Assembly: GCF_001427905.1 (NCBI RefSeq)
Contig: NZ_LMEF01000029.1
Location: 310,001 to 374,000, forward strand
DNA from: Flavobacterium sp. Root420
GTDB taxonomy: Bacteria > Bacteroidota > Bacteroidia > Flavobacteriales > Flavobacteriaceae
Length of the DNA: 64,000 bases
Direction of reading: 5' to 3'
A program made the position numbers and the translations under genes. Under the pieces are notes generated by a model, which was not told where the DNA came from, made no database searches, and saw only the letters and a list, made by a program, of their open reading frames with translations. This document shows, in pieces, positions 43,484 through 53,754 of the stretch (position 1 is its first letter; every line of letters starts with the position of its first letter).

Positions 43484-44926
43484 ATGGACTTTCCAATTTT
43501 TCATTTAGACTGGCTCAACAATAGAATGCTTATTGCTATCATAGCCATTATTCACGTAATGATTAATCATGGTTTAGCTGTTGGTTTTATGCCTCTTATA
43601 ACCTGGCTTGAACAGAAAGGGGTAAAGAACAGCGGCAGGGAGCAGATTACCAATTTAGACTGGGACAACAGGGTTTATAATATGATGAAAGTTGCTTTTA
43701 TCATTACAACAACGCTAGGAGCGATGACAGGAGTTGGAATATGGTTCTCTGTTGCCCTTGTCAGTCCCACATCGATTGGAAGTTTGATCCGTGTTTTTTA
43801 CTGGGCATGGTTTATAGAATGGCTTGTATTTGTTACCGAAGTGATTTTGATCATGATTTACTTTTTGACATGGAAGAGCAGCAATACATCCCTTAGGGCG
43901 AAATTATTGCACATTCGTTTTGGATGGTTCCTGAGTTTGTTCTCCTGGATTACAATGGCAATCATTGTTTCGATTTTGAGCTTTATGATGGATCCCGGTA
44001 ACTGGAATACGCACAAAAGTCTGCTTAACGGTTTTACCAACCCAATTTATCTTCCGCAGTTATTGTTCAGGACTCCTACGGCCATGCTTGTAGCGGGTAG
44101 TTTTGGAATGCTGCTGGTTACCTTGTTCTTTAAAAAGGGGACTGATTTAAGACTCAAAGCTGTGAAATACGTTTCAAAATGGATCATTCTCTGGGCTCCG
44201 ATATCGCTTTTAGGCGCGGTGATTTATTATAATGCCATTCCGGAGGCCATGACGGCCAATATGAGTACTGCGGTAGGTACAATGGATTTCAATAAGTACT
44301 ATGATTTAATGAAGTATTTTATACTATTTGGAATAGCATCGTCTTTAATCATGGCCATTCTGGGCTTGTACAAAGCCAAATGGCTTAAAAGTTATATCGT
44401 CCTTTTTCCTGTACTGATGGCTTTTGCATATCTGGGCTTTTTCGAAAGGGTGCGTGAATTTGTCCGAAAGCCCTATGTGATTGGAGGGTATATGTATTCT
44501 AACTTATTACTGGAGGAAGATTATCCTGTTTACCAGCAGTTCGGGCTTTTGAAGAATGCCACCTATACGACTGTTACCGAAATAACTCCTGAAAATAAGA
44601 TTGAAGCCGGCAGAAATGTTTTTGCAATTGCCTGCAGCCGCTGCCATACTACGCAGGGTGTCAATAGTGTTGTGTATGTTTTTGAGCGAATGTACGGAAT
44701 TGGAAAGCCTTTGGATATTAATTCGATGGCCTCCTACATACCCAATATGCACAACGGACGTACTTATATGCCTCCTTTTCCAGGTACCCAGGAAGAAAGT
44801 GAAGCATTAGCAGCCTATATCCGTAACATTCAAGATAATGGTGATGTGCTGGAGGGAGCACAATCTGAAGGTGTACATGTGAGCGAGCTGCAAAACACGC
44901 AGACAGTTTTAGCAAATAAAAAATAA
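43484..44926 (+). CDS. Cytochrome bd-like oxidase subunit I with fused C-terminal cytochrome c
   Basis: A 480-aa protein. The first 330 residues form about nine transmembrane helices with CydA-like features, including early INHGLAVGFMP whose histidine could bind haem. After residue 370 a periplasmic cytochrome c domain follows with CSRCHTT and a later methionine-rich region (NMHNGRTYMPPFP). Fusion of haem c to a bd-type subunit suggests electron entry from a cytochrome c or similar carrier, not only quinol. The next gene encodes a second membrane cytochrome c, then a 54-aa membrane peptide. The true donor and acceptor (oxygen or nitric oxide) are unknown. Confidence 0.82.
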   Translation: MDFPIFHLDWLNNRMLIAIIAIIHVMINHGLAVGFMPLITWLEQKGVKNSGREQITNLDWDNRVYNMMKVAFIITTTLGAMTGVGIWFSVALVSPTSIGSLIRVFYWAWFIEWLVFVTEVILIMIYFLTWKSSNTSLRAKLLHIRFGWFLSLFSWITMAIIVSILSFMMDPGNWNTHKSLLNGFTNPIYLPQLLFRTPTAMLVAGSFGMLLVTLFFKKGTDLRLKAVKYVSKWIILWAPISLLGAVIYYNAIPEAMTANMSTAVGTMDFNKYYDLMKYFILFGIASSLIMAILGLYKAKWLKSYIVLFPVLMAFAYLGFFERVREFVRKPYVIGGYMYSNLLLEEDYPVYQQFGLLKNATYTTVTEITPENKIEAGRNVFAIACSRCHTTQGVNSVVYVFERMYGIGKPLDINSMASYIPNMHNGRTYMPPFPGTQEESEALAAYIRNIQDNGDVLEGAQSEGVHVSELQNTQTVLANKK

Positions 44927-44939
44927 TAAAGTTTAAAAA

Positions 44940-46286
44940 ATGATCAATTTATATATTGCGTTACAAAATAACGTTCCGGTTCCAAAAGATATTCCGCTGC
45001 CCCTGCCAATGCCTGAATGGTTCTTTGTAGTTGTTCTGGTGCTCTCATTTCTGCTCCACATTCTTTTTGTCAATCTGATGCTCGGAGGTTCAATTCTGGC
45101 TTTGATAGCTCAGATCAAGGGGCTTAAAAATAAGCAGTACGATATACTTGCCCATGAAATAGCCAAAACGATAACGGTAAATAAAAGTATCGCCGTTGTA
45201 CTGGGTATTGCGCCGCTTTTGAGTATTAATGTATTGTATACGATCTATTTTTACTCGGCAAATGCCCTTACCGGATTGATGTGGATAGCGGTAATACCGC
45301 TGGTAACTGTGGCATTCCTGCTTACTTATCTGCACAAATATACCTGGGAGACACTGGAGAATCACAAAGCGGTTCATATTTCTATTCTGGCTCTGGCAAC
45401 CCTTATCTTTCTGTTTATTCCCTTTATATTTTTGACCAATATCAATTTAATGTTGTTTCCCGAAAAATGGGCAGTAGTGAAAGGCTTTGTTGATGCGCTG
45501 TTTCTGCCGAATGTTTTTCCCAGATATCTGCACTTTATCTTGTCTTCACTGGCTGTTACAGGATTATTTCTATTTTGGTACAACAGCCGAAAAAATTATC
45601 CATTTGAAGAAATATATCAAAAGTTTACCCGATATGATATTCAAAAGAAAGGTTATTCTCTTGCGCTGACAGCTTCTATTTGCCAGTTTATGATTGGTCC
45701 GTTAGTTCTGCTGACCTTGCCGTCTAAAGGGATGGGATGGAACCTGATTCTGATTATTTTCTCTGGGGTTATTTTTGCTGTTCCTGCCATGTGGATGATA
45801 TGGAAGAGACTTACAGGGGAGAAGGAAAATATTGAAAAAGACTTTTATAAAATAGCACTGCTGTTGGGAATTACCGTTTTGTGTATGGGATCTGGAAGAC
45901 AGATATACAGGGCAAATGCGCTGGAAAAACATCAAGAGCTGGTAAAAATTAAAACAGCAGAATTTCAAATTCTGAAAAAAGAAGCTGTAGCTAAGGTAAA
46001 AGCCCAGGAAGCAGGCGCAGCGTCGGCAGATATGACAGAGGCAGAGAAAGGCCAGAAAGTATTCAGCCAGTATTGTGCTTCCTGCCATAAAATAGATGAA
46101 AAATTAGTAGGGCCGCCAGTGTTGGAAATGGCAAAAATCTATAAAGGTAATATTGCAGATTTGCAGAAATGGATAAAGAATCCTGGAAAAAAACGTCCTG
46201 ATTATCCACAAATGCCCGGTTTTGAATCTCAGCTGGATCAAAAACAGTTAGATCAGCTTGCAGAGTATATCCTCAATATCAAATAA
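44940..46286 (+). CDS. Membrane protein with C-terminal cytochrome c
   Basis: A 448-aa protein with about eight transmembrane helices (residues 25-330) and a C-terminal cytochrome c: CASCHKIDEKLVGPPVLEMAKIYKG and YPQMPGFESQLD with the distal methionine. It lies 13 bases after the bd-like subunit on the same strand and is probably its second subunit. An Ala/Lys-rich stalk at about 340-365 joins membrane and haem parts. It does not look like classical CydB. The genes form a terminal or nitric-oxide-reducing complex of a type I cannot name with certainty. Confidence 0.8.
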   Translation: MINLYIALQNNVPVPKDIPLPLPMPEWFFVVVLVLSFLLHILFVNLMLGGSILALIAQIKGLKNKQYDILAHEIAKTITVNKSIAVVLGIAPLLSINVLYTIYFYSANALTGLMWIAVIPLVTVAFLLTYLHKYTWETLENHKAVHISILALATLIFLFIPFIFLTNINLMLFPEKWAVVKGFVDALFLPNVFPRYLHFILSSLAVTGLFLFWYNSRKNYPFEEIYQKFTRYDIQKKGYSLALTASICQFMIGPLVLLTLPSKGMGWNLILIIFSGVIFAVPAMWMIWKRLTGEKENIEKDFYKIALLLGITVLCMGSGRQIYRANALEKHQELVKIKTAEFQILKKEAVAKVKAQEAGAASADMTEAEKGQKVFSQYCASCHKIDEKLVGPPVLEMAKIYKGNIADLQKWIKNPGKKRPDYPQMPGFESQLDQKQLDQLAEYILNIK

Positions 46287-46330
46287 ATAATAAGAATCAG
46301 TATTCAATTTTTAACTTAAAATAAAATAAT

Positions 46331-46495
46331 ATGACTCAAGTTTTTTCCATTATGATTTTAATTTTTGTTCTTCTTGCAATTGTTTTTCTGATAAAAATAA
46401 AATCGGTTACACTGCAGCTTATAAAGTCAAAAGAAGTAAATAACAAAGAAAACCCACTAGAAAAGGATTATCAATTTATAAAGGGACTGTATTAG
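46331..46495 (+). CDS. 54-aa single-helix membrane peptide, oxidase-associated
   Basis: A 54-aa frame beginning MTQVFSIMIL with one transmembrane helix (about residues 4-22) and a charged tail ending DYQFIKGLY. It follows the second cytochrome gene by 44 bases on the same strand. Small one-helix peptides such as CydX and CcoQ stabilise bd-type and cbb3 oxidases, so a similar role is likely by position. No homologue was checked. Confidence 0.6.
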   Translation: MTQVFSIMILIFVLLAIVFLIKIKSVTLQLIKSKEVNNKENPLEKDYQFIKGLY

Positions 46496-46754
46496 TTAAA
46501 AAGTGTCCATAAAAGAAGTTTCTTTTTTAAATTTTGATAGTCTGGAGTCCTGTTGATGCTGACACACACAGGGTTTCTTTTTTATTTATGGTAGACTGAA
46601 ATTTTAGAGGCAAAATTGGATTATGAAATTGAAAATACCATAGCTAAAAAAAAGTTGCTTATCAAAATGGTATATATTGAAAGTGTTTTGGTACCTGATA
46701 TCACTAGTCTAAGTTTTAATTTTGTCATATATAAATATTAAAAATTAAAGTAAA

Positions 46755-47297
46755 ATGAATAAGGCATTATTATTAATTGATATACAGAAAGAATATTTTG
46801 AAAATGGGGCATTAGAACTTGTAAATCCTATTGCAGCAAGTGAAAACGCCAAGAAACTAATGGAGCATTTTAGAAAAGAAAATGGGACTATTGTTCATGT
46901 TCAGCATATATCTGGAGAAGGTGTTCCCTTTTTTGTTCAGGGTACAAAAGGAGTAGAAATTCATGAAAATGTAAAACCACTTGCAGGTGAGAAAGTGATC
47001 ACCAAACAATTTCCTAATAGTTTCAGGGGGACTGATTTACTGGAATATCTTCAGTCAAAAAAAATAACACATTTGGTAATCGCGGGAATGATGACTCATA
47101 TGTGCATTGATGCAGGGACAAGGGCTGCTTTTGATTTTGGCTTTGAATGCACAGTAATTGGAGATGCCTGCGCTACAATGGATCTTCATATAAATGGTCA
47201 GGATGTCAAGGCTGCAGATGTCCATAATGCTTTTTTGGCGGCACTGGAATTCTTTTACGCAAAAATTACAACAACAGAAGATTATTTGCAGTTATAA
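46755..47297 (+). CDS. Isochorismatase-family cysteine hydrolase
   Basis: A 180-aa enzyme with the family triad visible: Asp9 in LLIDIQKEYF, a Lys in GEKVITKQFPNSFRGT, and Cys in IAGMMTHMCIDAGTRAA. These enzymes hydrolyse amide or ester bonds of small molecules such as nicotinamide or isochorismate-like compounds. It is followed 175 bases later by an AraC gene on the same strand. Substrate unknown. Confidence 0.88.
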   Translation: MNKALLLIDIQKEYFENGALELVNPIAASENAKKLMEHFRKENGTIVHVQHISGEGVPFFVQGTKGVEIHENVKPLAGEKVITKQFPNSFRGTDLLEYLQSKKITHLVIAGMMTHMCIDAGTRAAFDFGFECTVIGDACATMDLHINGQDVKAADVHNAFLAALEFFYAKITTTEDYLQL

Positions 47298-47472
47298 AAT
47301 AAAGGGTAAATAAGGAATCACTTTTATAAAATGAGCTGTAATTTATTACTGCTCATTTTTTTGGTTTAAGTAATTTGTAAATGAAGTTGTAAATTTGTTT
47401 TAATTATAATATTCGATCATATCTTAAAAAAGTAAAAGAAACGGATTTCAATACATTAACGAATTAAAGAAA

Positions 47473-48345
47473 ATGAAAACAGTCAAATTTCATAAAACAG
47501 AATGTGGTGTTGAAATGCTTCTTAATGTACTGCACGGCGATATGCTGAGTGAGAGATATTTGGAGCGCGATACTTACAATACTGATTTTTTTGAAATATT
47601 GCTTTTTAAGACTGCGAAGGGCTCCCTGATTTTAAATCAGCAGAAAATCAATATAACTGACAATACAATTATTTTTATTTCTCCTTTTCAAAAAAGGCAA
47701 TGGACTTTGGAGAAAGAGGGTTTGGATTTTACAGTTCTGGTTTTCAAGGAAAATTTTCTTAATGACTTTTTTTCAGATAAATTCTTTACCTACCGCCTTT
47801 TGTATTTTTATCAGTTGAATTATGCTTTAAATATTGGTATTGAAAAAGAGGAGCTTCAAAAAGCACTTGACCAGCTTATGGAAATCAAATCTGAGCTTGT
47901 GAATAGCAGGACAGATAGCATTCATATCATACGGTCTCTTACTTATTACCTGCTTTTGAAATTTAATAGAATATATGCTGATGCAAATAATCTTTCGATT
48001 GACAGGGCAGAAAATAACTTTGCTTATCAGTTTAAGCAGTTACTGGAAATACATATCAGGCAGAAGCAGCGGATTGACTATTATGCAGATTTATTAAATG
48101 TGAGCAGGATTACAATTAATACTTATGTAAAAAAGCAGTTTAATGTTACCGCGACAGAGCTTTTGAAACAGAGACTTCTTTTTGAGATAAAAAATGACCT
48201 GATACATTCCGGAAAAACTATTGCTGAGATTGCCTATGATCTTCATTTTTCAGAACCCGGACATATGATGCGTTTTTTTAAAAGCCAGACAGGAATAACC
48301 AGCAGCCAGTTCCTATCAGATTACCAAAATGGTATATTTTCATAG
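47473..48345 (+). CDS. AraC-family transcriptional regulator
   Basis: A 290-aa regulator with a cupin-like N-terminal domain (GSLILNQQKINITDNTIIFISPFQKRQW) and a C-terminal HTH pair: YADLLNVSRITINTYVKKQFNVTATELL and IAEIAYDLHFSEPGHMMRFFKSQTG. Its sensor layout resembles the AraC gene at 38842. It sits between the cysteine hydrolase and MATE genes, all rightward, and may control both. Confidence 0.88.
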   Translation: MKTVKFHKTECGVEMLLNVLHGDMLSERYLERDTYNTDFFEILLFKTAKGSLILNQQKINITDNTIIFISPFQKRQWTLEKEGLDFTVLVFKENFLNDFFSDKFFTYRLLYFYQLNYALNIGIEKEELQKALDQLMEIKSELVNSRTDSIHIIRSLTYYLLLKFNRIYADANNLSIDRAENNFAYQFKQLLEIHIRQKQRIDYYADLLNVSRITINTYVKKQFNVTATELLKQRLLFEIKNDLIHSGKTIAEIAYDLHFSEPGHMMRFFKSQTGITSSQFLSDYQNGIFS

Positions 48346-48465
48346 TATTTTTAAGGCTGTTACAGAATAGGATAAATCTCCAAGATTGCTATATTTTAAA
48401 TAAAAGTTTATGTCATGGCAATTTCAATACATATAAATCTGCCTTGAGGCAGTCAATTTTTTAAT

Positions 48466-49852
48466 ATGATCAAAAAATACAAATCCAATAAGATATATTA
48501 CCAAAGTACAATAGCACTTGCAGGGCCTGTTGTAATTTCTCAGTTGGGGCATACCCTGGTACAGACTCTCGATACAGTTATTATAGGGCATTATGCAGGA
48601 ACTATATCATTGGCAGCAGTCTCGCTGGTTCATTCTGTTTTCATGGTAGTTTTGGTCATTGGATTAGGGGTTGCCTACGGGTTGACACCTTTGATTGCAC
48701 AGGAAAACGGAAAATCAAATTTTAAGGAATGCGCGGAGCTTCTGTCAAACAGCTTATGGCTTAATGTCGTAGCTGCAATTATTCTTTTTTTAGTAGTCTA
48801 TTATGGTTCTATGTTTGCGATACAACATACAGATCAGGATCCTCAGGTAGTAAAAACAGCAAAACCTTATTTACTTATTTTAAGTTTGTCTATCCTGCCT
48901 TTAATGATATTTCAAACTTTCAAACAGTTTGCGGAAGGGTTGGGTTTTACAAAGCAAGCCATGTCTATAACGATATGGGGAAATGTACTTAATGTAATTA
49001 TCGCAGTGATTCTGGTAAAGGGAATGTTTGGGATTGAACCAATGGGAGTTCGGGGTGTAGGAATTGCAACGTTGATAGATCGGGTTTTAATGATGCTGGT
49101 CATGATGTTATATGTACTTCGGTCAGAGAATTTTAGAGTTTATCTAAAGCATTTCTCGGCTAAGTTTGTTGATTTTTCGAAAATTGCGAAAGTGGTAAAA
49201 ATAGGATTACCTGTAGCGATGCAGTATGTATTCGAAATAGGGGTATTTGCAGTTGCCGCTTTAATGGCTGGTCATATAAGGCGCAATGGAACAGGCTGCA
49301 CATCAGACAGCAATTACCCTTGCCGCAATGACTTACATGATGGCAGGAGGAATTGCATCGGCTGCAACTATTAAAGTCGGAAATAGTTTTGGAAATCAAA
49401 ACTACAAAAGACTCCAGAGGTTTGCTTATGCGTCCTATCATTTAGTTATCATTTTTATGCTGTTTTTTGCTGTAATTTTTACACTCTTTAATCAATATTT
49501 ACCTTACTTAATAACAAATGATATAAATGTTGTAGCACTTGCTGCACAATTATTGATAATTGCCGCAATATTCCAGCTCTTTGATGGTACTCAGGTAGTC
49601 GGACTCGGAACATTAAGAGGAATGGGAGATGTAAATATTCCAACTTTTATAACCTTTGTTGCTTATTGGATTATTGGCCTGCCAGCTGCCTATATTTTAG
49701 GAATTCATTTGAATGAAGGAGTAAAGGGAATCTGGTATGGTTTGACTCTGGGTTTGTTAACATCATCTGCCTTACTGTATTTAAGATTCCGATATGTAAT
49801 GAAAAAAACATTGGATAATAATCTACAAGACAATATTAATCTCTTAATATAA
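48466..49852 (+). pseudogene. MATE-family multidrug/cation efflux pump with one frameshift
   Basis: Two overlapping frames together form a full-length MATE transporter of about 460 aa and 12 helices. The first (48466-49374) has LAGPVVISQLGHTLVQTLDTVIIGHYAG and continues to AALMAGHI. The second (from 49286) resumes as MEQAAHQTAITLAAMTYMMAGG, the conserved start of the second half. One extra A at 49279 in ATAAGG breaks the frame. All other parts look intact, so this is either very recent inactivation or a sequencing error. A 12-helix Na+ or H+ antiporter would export organic cations. Confidence 0.85.
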
Positions 49853-49937
49853 ATCCAATGAACGTACAAACAAAATAATTTTTAAATATTGTAAATGAAG
49901 GTATCAGTATTTTTATTCCAAAAGAAGACATTATTTT

Positions 49938-50819
49938 TTATTTGTAATGTTGACTATTCTGATTGCGATACTCTCCTGGAGTAAGACTCACTATTTGTTT
50001 GAATATTTTTGAAAAGTGGGGTAAGTTTGAGAATCCGGTGTCTAAAGCAATTTCCAAAAATGTTTTATCACTGGTTGCAATGAGGTATTGTGCTCTTTCG
50101 ATTTTTTTTTCATGGATATAGTTTAAGGGCCTTTGTCCTGTATGGGCTAGAAATTGTTTGGAAAAATAGTCCTGATTCTGATTGACTCTTCTGGCTAATT
50201 GAGCGACCGTAATATTTTCGTTCAAGTGAAGCTGTACATAACTCATCGTATCTAATATTTTAGAAGATGTAATCTGTTGTTGGCTTGAACTAAAGTCTCT
50301 AGTGCTTAGAAACCTGGAAATTAATTGAAGAAGAATGCCCTGATTTTCAAACTTAAGTTGCGTTTTTATTGAATTATTCAGCAAACGGTATTCTTTATAA
50401 AAGGCTTCTTTTTCATATACTTTTGGATTGTCTGATCTATTAATTCCTCTTCCGGGATTATTTTGCAGCATTTTTTTAATAAGGACTACATCAAGTTCTG
50501 TAGCAGCTAATTTTATCACTTTTCTATTATTGTTGAACAAAGAAATCCCATCAGGAGATTCTTCAAAAAACTGAATAAAATATTGGCTCAAATAGACTTG
50601 ACAGTTCAGATTACAAATTGTAAAACTGGGAACAAGATAAAGATTGCCTGGCTCTAAAGTCAAGCAGTTTGAATTGTCGGAAATAAATCCAATTCCATCA
50701 TCTATATAATAAATTCGATAATAGGGGCTTATTACACTATTATAATTCCAATTATGATCGAGTTTTACATAATCAATATGCAATAATGAAAAGGAATATT
50801 TAAAAGTACTGTTGGACAT
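49938..50819 (-). CDS. AraC-family transcriptional regulator
   Basis: A 293-aa regulator. The N-terminal cupin-like domain binds an unknown ligand (RIYYIDDGIGFISDNSNCLTLEPGNLYLVPSF). The C-terminal HTH pair is ITVAQLARRVNQNQDYFSKQFLAHTGQRPLNYI and FLEIALDTGFSNLPHFSKIFKQIVSLTPGEYR. It is convergent with the MATE gene and divergent from the glycosidase debris and fucosidase to the right, so it may once have controlled fucoside use. Confidence 0.88.
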   Translation of the reverse strand: MSNSTFKYSFSLLHIDYVKLDHNWNYNSVISPYYRIYYIDDGIGFISDNSNCLTLEPGNLYLVPSFTICNLNCQVYLSQYFIQFFEESPDGISLFNNNRKVIKLAATELDVVLIKKMLQNNPGRGINRSDNPKVYEKEAFYKEYRLLNNSIKTQLKFENQGILLQLISRFLSTRDFSSSQQQITSSKILDTMSYVQLHLNENITVAQLARRVNQNQDYFSKQFLAHTGQRPLNYIHEKKIERAQYLIATSDKTFLEIALDTGFSNLPHFSKIFKQIVSLTPGEYRNQNSQHYK

Positions 50820-51329
50820 AATGACATTATAATTATGAAATATCGTTTTTGAATAATAAAAGGTCGTCTTTGAATAATTAATCCTAAAGGTGTATATTTT
50901 ACATTTGTTTTGTTGTATTGATGTAAATTAAAGTAATAAAATAATAATAATTAAATTTTATCCTTAAATGTTTATGTGATATTTATTTTGTTAAGAATTT
51001 ACAAATATTTGTAGCTGAATTCTAGCCTGTTTTTTAGCTGTAATGTGCAAAAAGACAAATCTCTTTATGCTACCCGTAATGGCCTGGCCGGAAAGTGGTA
51101 CTGTAATTATTAAAAATTTATGAAAATATAATCCACATCATACAGAAAAAATAAGACAAATAAAACTAGTTAGTGCAGGCGAACAACCGAAGTTCAAACA
51201 GGATTCAAATGGCCTTGAAGTATATTTTCCAAATCAAAAACCGGAAACTTCTTATGGGAATGCTATGGAAATTATATGAAGTTTAAGTTCATATACTTAA
51301 AGGTTATATATTAAATAAAGAAAAAAATA
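50820..51329. other. Intergenic region ending in glycosidase debris
   Basis: About 510 bases. The left 220 bases are AT-rich and empty. The right part carries the remnant described at 51044-51279. Confidence 0.5.
51044..51279 (+). pseudogene. Decayed C-terminus of a GH29-type alpha-L-fucosidase
   Basis: Read in shifting frames this gives KDKSLYAT, then VMAWPESGTVIIKNL, then KIRQIKLVSAGEQPKFKQDSNGLEVYFPNQKP. This is the usual C-terminal beta-sandwich end of GH29 fucosidases (LYA...WPESG...IKSL...LKWKQTxxGLxVxLP). At least two frameshifts are needed. The intact fucosidase 0.6 kb downstream has a similar but different end, so this is a remnant of another gene. Confidence 0.6.
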
Positions 51330-51694
51330 ATGAAACGAATAAAGATATTATTTATCCTTCTTATGCCAATGTTATGTATTGGGCAGGTAGTAAAGAGCTA
51401 TAAAAAATACATGGATAAAGTAATTATAACCCTTGATAAGGCCCGCTTTATTTGAGTCCCTTAACCGAAAATGCCGTAAGGGTTCAGTATGGTTTGGAAA
51501 TGAAAAGTAATTTGCCCGAGTTGGTTTTTACTTCAATAGTTAATATACCCGAATTTAAGGTTTCTGAATCGAAGGCAAAACTTGAAATCACTACATCAAA
51601 AATGACTGTTGTAGTAGATAAAAAGAGCGGGGCATTATCGTATCGTAAGTATGAAGGGAAGCTTTTTTTAAGTGAAAAACCAGACGGTCTATGA
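51330..51694 (+). pseudogene. Truncated N-terminus of a GH31-type glycosidase
   Basis: A start with signal peptide (KILFILLMPMLCIGQ) is followed by a stop, then a shifted frame reads LSPLTENAVRVQYGLEMKSNLPELVFTS and KMTVVVDKKSGALSYRKYEGKLFLSEKP before another stop. The pattern PLTENAVRVQY...DKKSGALSY is the N-terminal domain of GH31 alpha-glycosidases. The catalytic domain is missing, so this is a broken and truncated gene. Confidence 0.6.
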
Positions 51695-51905
51695 AGAATT
51701 TAATAGAGACAAATCTTTTCAACAAGCACTCCCAGGAGCAAAGGTGGGGAGAAATGGTTGCCTATGGAGCACATATTTAAATTAGAATGATTTTTAATGC
51801 TTTTATTAAATTATTCAAGTTGCTAGTTTAGAATGTTCATATATAAAATTTATGAAGCAATGCGCTGTAAAAAAGCTTCAGATAACAAATAATAGAAATA
51901 AAAAA

Positions 51906-53639
51906 ATGAGAACAAAAATTTTATTCACGCTTTTATCCCTACTTCAGTTTAGTGTTTATGCTCAGGATAAAAATCCTATGCCAGCTATACCTGCTTCATT
52001 ACCTATAAATAGTGTGAAAATGGGAGATTTGGAAACATTTTCTGAGGTAAAATTAGAACTACCTATTGCAAAAGGACCTTTTGAGCCAACATGGGAATCA
52101 ATAGAGAAAAATTACCCTGGTGAGCCTGCATGGCTTCGTGAGGCAAAGTTTGGTATATGGGTTCATTTTGGACCACAAGCTGCCGGGGAAAGTGGTGATT
52201 GGTATGCACGTAATCTTTATAAGACAGATAAAAAGGCTTATGAAAATCATGTAAAAAGATATGGACATCCTTCGGAAGTTGGATACAAAGAAGTTTTGCG
52301 TGATTGGAACCCTACAAAGCTTGATCCGGAGAAACTTACAAAAATTTATCAAGATGCAGGTGCTCGTTTTTTAATGATTCAAGGAGTGCATCATGATAAT
52401 TACGATTTATGGAATTCTAAATACCAGCCTTGGAATTCAGTAAATATTGGCCCTAAAAGAGATTTGATTGGCGAATGGGCAAAAGCCTGTAAAGCAAACG
52501 GAATGCGATACGGAGTAACTTTTCATCACGAGTACACATGGTGGTGGTGGCAAACAGCATTTGGAAGCGATAAAGAAGGCCCTAAAAAAGGAATTCCTTA
52601 TGATGGTTATCTTACCCTTGCTGATGGTAAAGGGAAATGGTGGGAAGGATACGATCCAAAAATGCTTTATGGTATCGATTTAAGAGAATACAAAGGAGTA
52701 GAAGAAAAAGCACATACTGAATGGTCACCACCACCGGCAGGAATATTTAGTAATCATTTAGGATATGCTAAATGGTATGCAACAAATTGGGCTTTAAGAA
52801 TGATGGATGTTGTAAAAAATTACGATCCTGATTTTATTTATACTGATGGCACTGTTCAAGGACCATTTACAGGAGATGGAACAGGAACAGGTTTAAAAGC
52901 CAATGCGATGCAAAGCGTTATAGCTGATTTTTACAATACTAGTTTACAGCGCCGCGGTGAGGTAAATACTTTTAGCATTGTTAAGTTTCGCCATAATACT
53001 AATGGTACAGTAAATACTGAGGAGTTTGGTATTCCTTCAGAGATTAAAAAGGACCAACCTTGGATTGCTGAAGCTCCGGTAGGAGATTGGTTTTATGCTC
53101 CAGACTTTACTTATGATTCAGGTATGATGATCCGTTATATAATTGAAGCTATAGCACGTGATGGAAATGCTGCAATATGCATTTCTTTATTGCCCGACGG
53201 TTCAATTAATGAAGAGAGTCAAAAGATGCTGAAAGAAGTAGGAAACTGGATGCGGATTAATGGAGAAGGAGTATATGGAAGCCATGCATGGGTAATTCCA
53301 GCCGAAGGAGAAATGGAAAATGGAAAATTAAAAATGCTTCCTGGAGGAAAATTGGGTAGTAGTCAAGCTGAATTTAAGTTTGATTCACAGGATATCCGAT
53401 TTACAGTTGGAAAAAACAATAAACTGTATGCCTTTTGTATGAATGTACCAGCTCGGAATACTCAAATAAAAATTAAGTCTCTTGGTACAGATGCAAAGCA
53501 TTATGGTAAGAAAGTCAAAACGGTTAAGTTGTTAGGTTACAAAGGAAAGTTAAAATGGAAAGAAACAGCTGATGGTTTATTGATAATTTGCCCTAAGAAT
53601 ATGCCATTTGCTACAGCTATTGTTTTTGAAATTGAGTAA
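51906..53639 (+). CDS. Alpha-L-fucosidase, glycoside hydrolase family 29
   Basis: A 577-aa enzyme from the ATG at 51906, chosen because it gives a clean signal peptide ending FSVYAQ; an upstream in-frame ATG at 51852 adds an unlikely 18 residues. The GH29 core includes WLREAKFGIWVHFGPQAAG, MIQGVHHDNYDLWNSKYQPWNSV and FHHEYTWWWW, and Asp314 in DFIYTDGT is the probable nucleophile. A C-terminal beta-sandwich ends in ADGLLIICPKNMPF. It releases L-fucose from plant or algal glycans outside the cytoplasm. Two decayed glycosidases lie directly upstream, suggesting a shrinking polysaccharide locus. Confidence 0.92.
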   Translation: MRTKILFTLLSLLQFSVYAQDKNPMPAIPASLPINSVKMGDLETFSEVKLELPIAKGPFEPTWESIEKNYPGEPAWLREAKFGIWVHFGPQAAGESGDWYARNLYKTDKKAYENHVKRYGHPSEVGYKEVLRDWNPTKLDPEKLTKIYQDAGARFLMIQGVHHDNYDLWNSKYQPWNSVNIGPKRDLIGEWAKACKANGMRYGVTFHHEYTWWWWQTAFGSDKEGPKKGIPYDGYLTLADGKGKWWEGYDPKMLYGIDLREYKGVEEKAHTEWSPPPAGIFSNHLGYAKWYATNWALRMMDVVKNYDPDFIYTDGTVQGPFTGDGTGTGLKANAMQSVIADFYNTSLQRRGEVNTFSIVKFRHNTNGTVNTEEFGIPSEIKKDQPWIAEAPVGDWFYAPDFTYDSGMMIRYIIEAIARDGNAAICISLLPDGSINEESQKMLKEVGNWMRINGEGVYGSHAWVIPAEGEMENGKLKMLPGGKLGSSQAEFKFDSQDIRFTVGKNNKLYAFCMNVPARNTQIKIKSLGTDAKHYGKKVKTVKLLGYKGKLKWKETADGLLIICPKNMPFATAIVFEIE

Positions 53640-53754
53640 AAAATTAGGTCTTATACTGAAAAACTGTAATTAATTGTTAGATCCTGTTTAAAAATGTAAA
53701 ATAAAAACCATTATGGGCTAAAGAAACCGATTGAAATTAGTCTTTTTAGTGATT

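Noticed and set aside
48466..49852. Programmed frameshift in the MATE gene
   Set aside because: The ATAAGG site lacks a slippery heptamer and no stimulatory structure was noticed; a plain indel is simpler.
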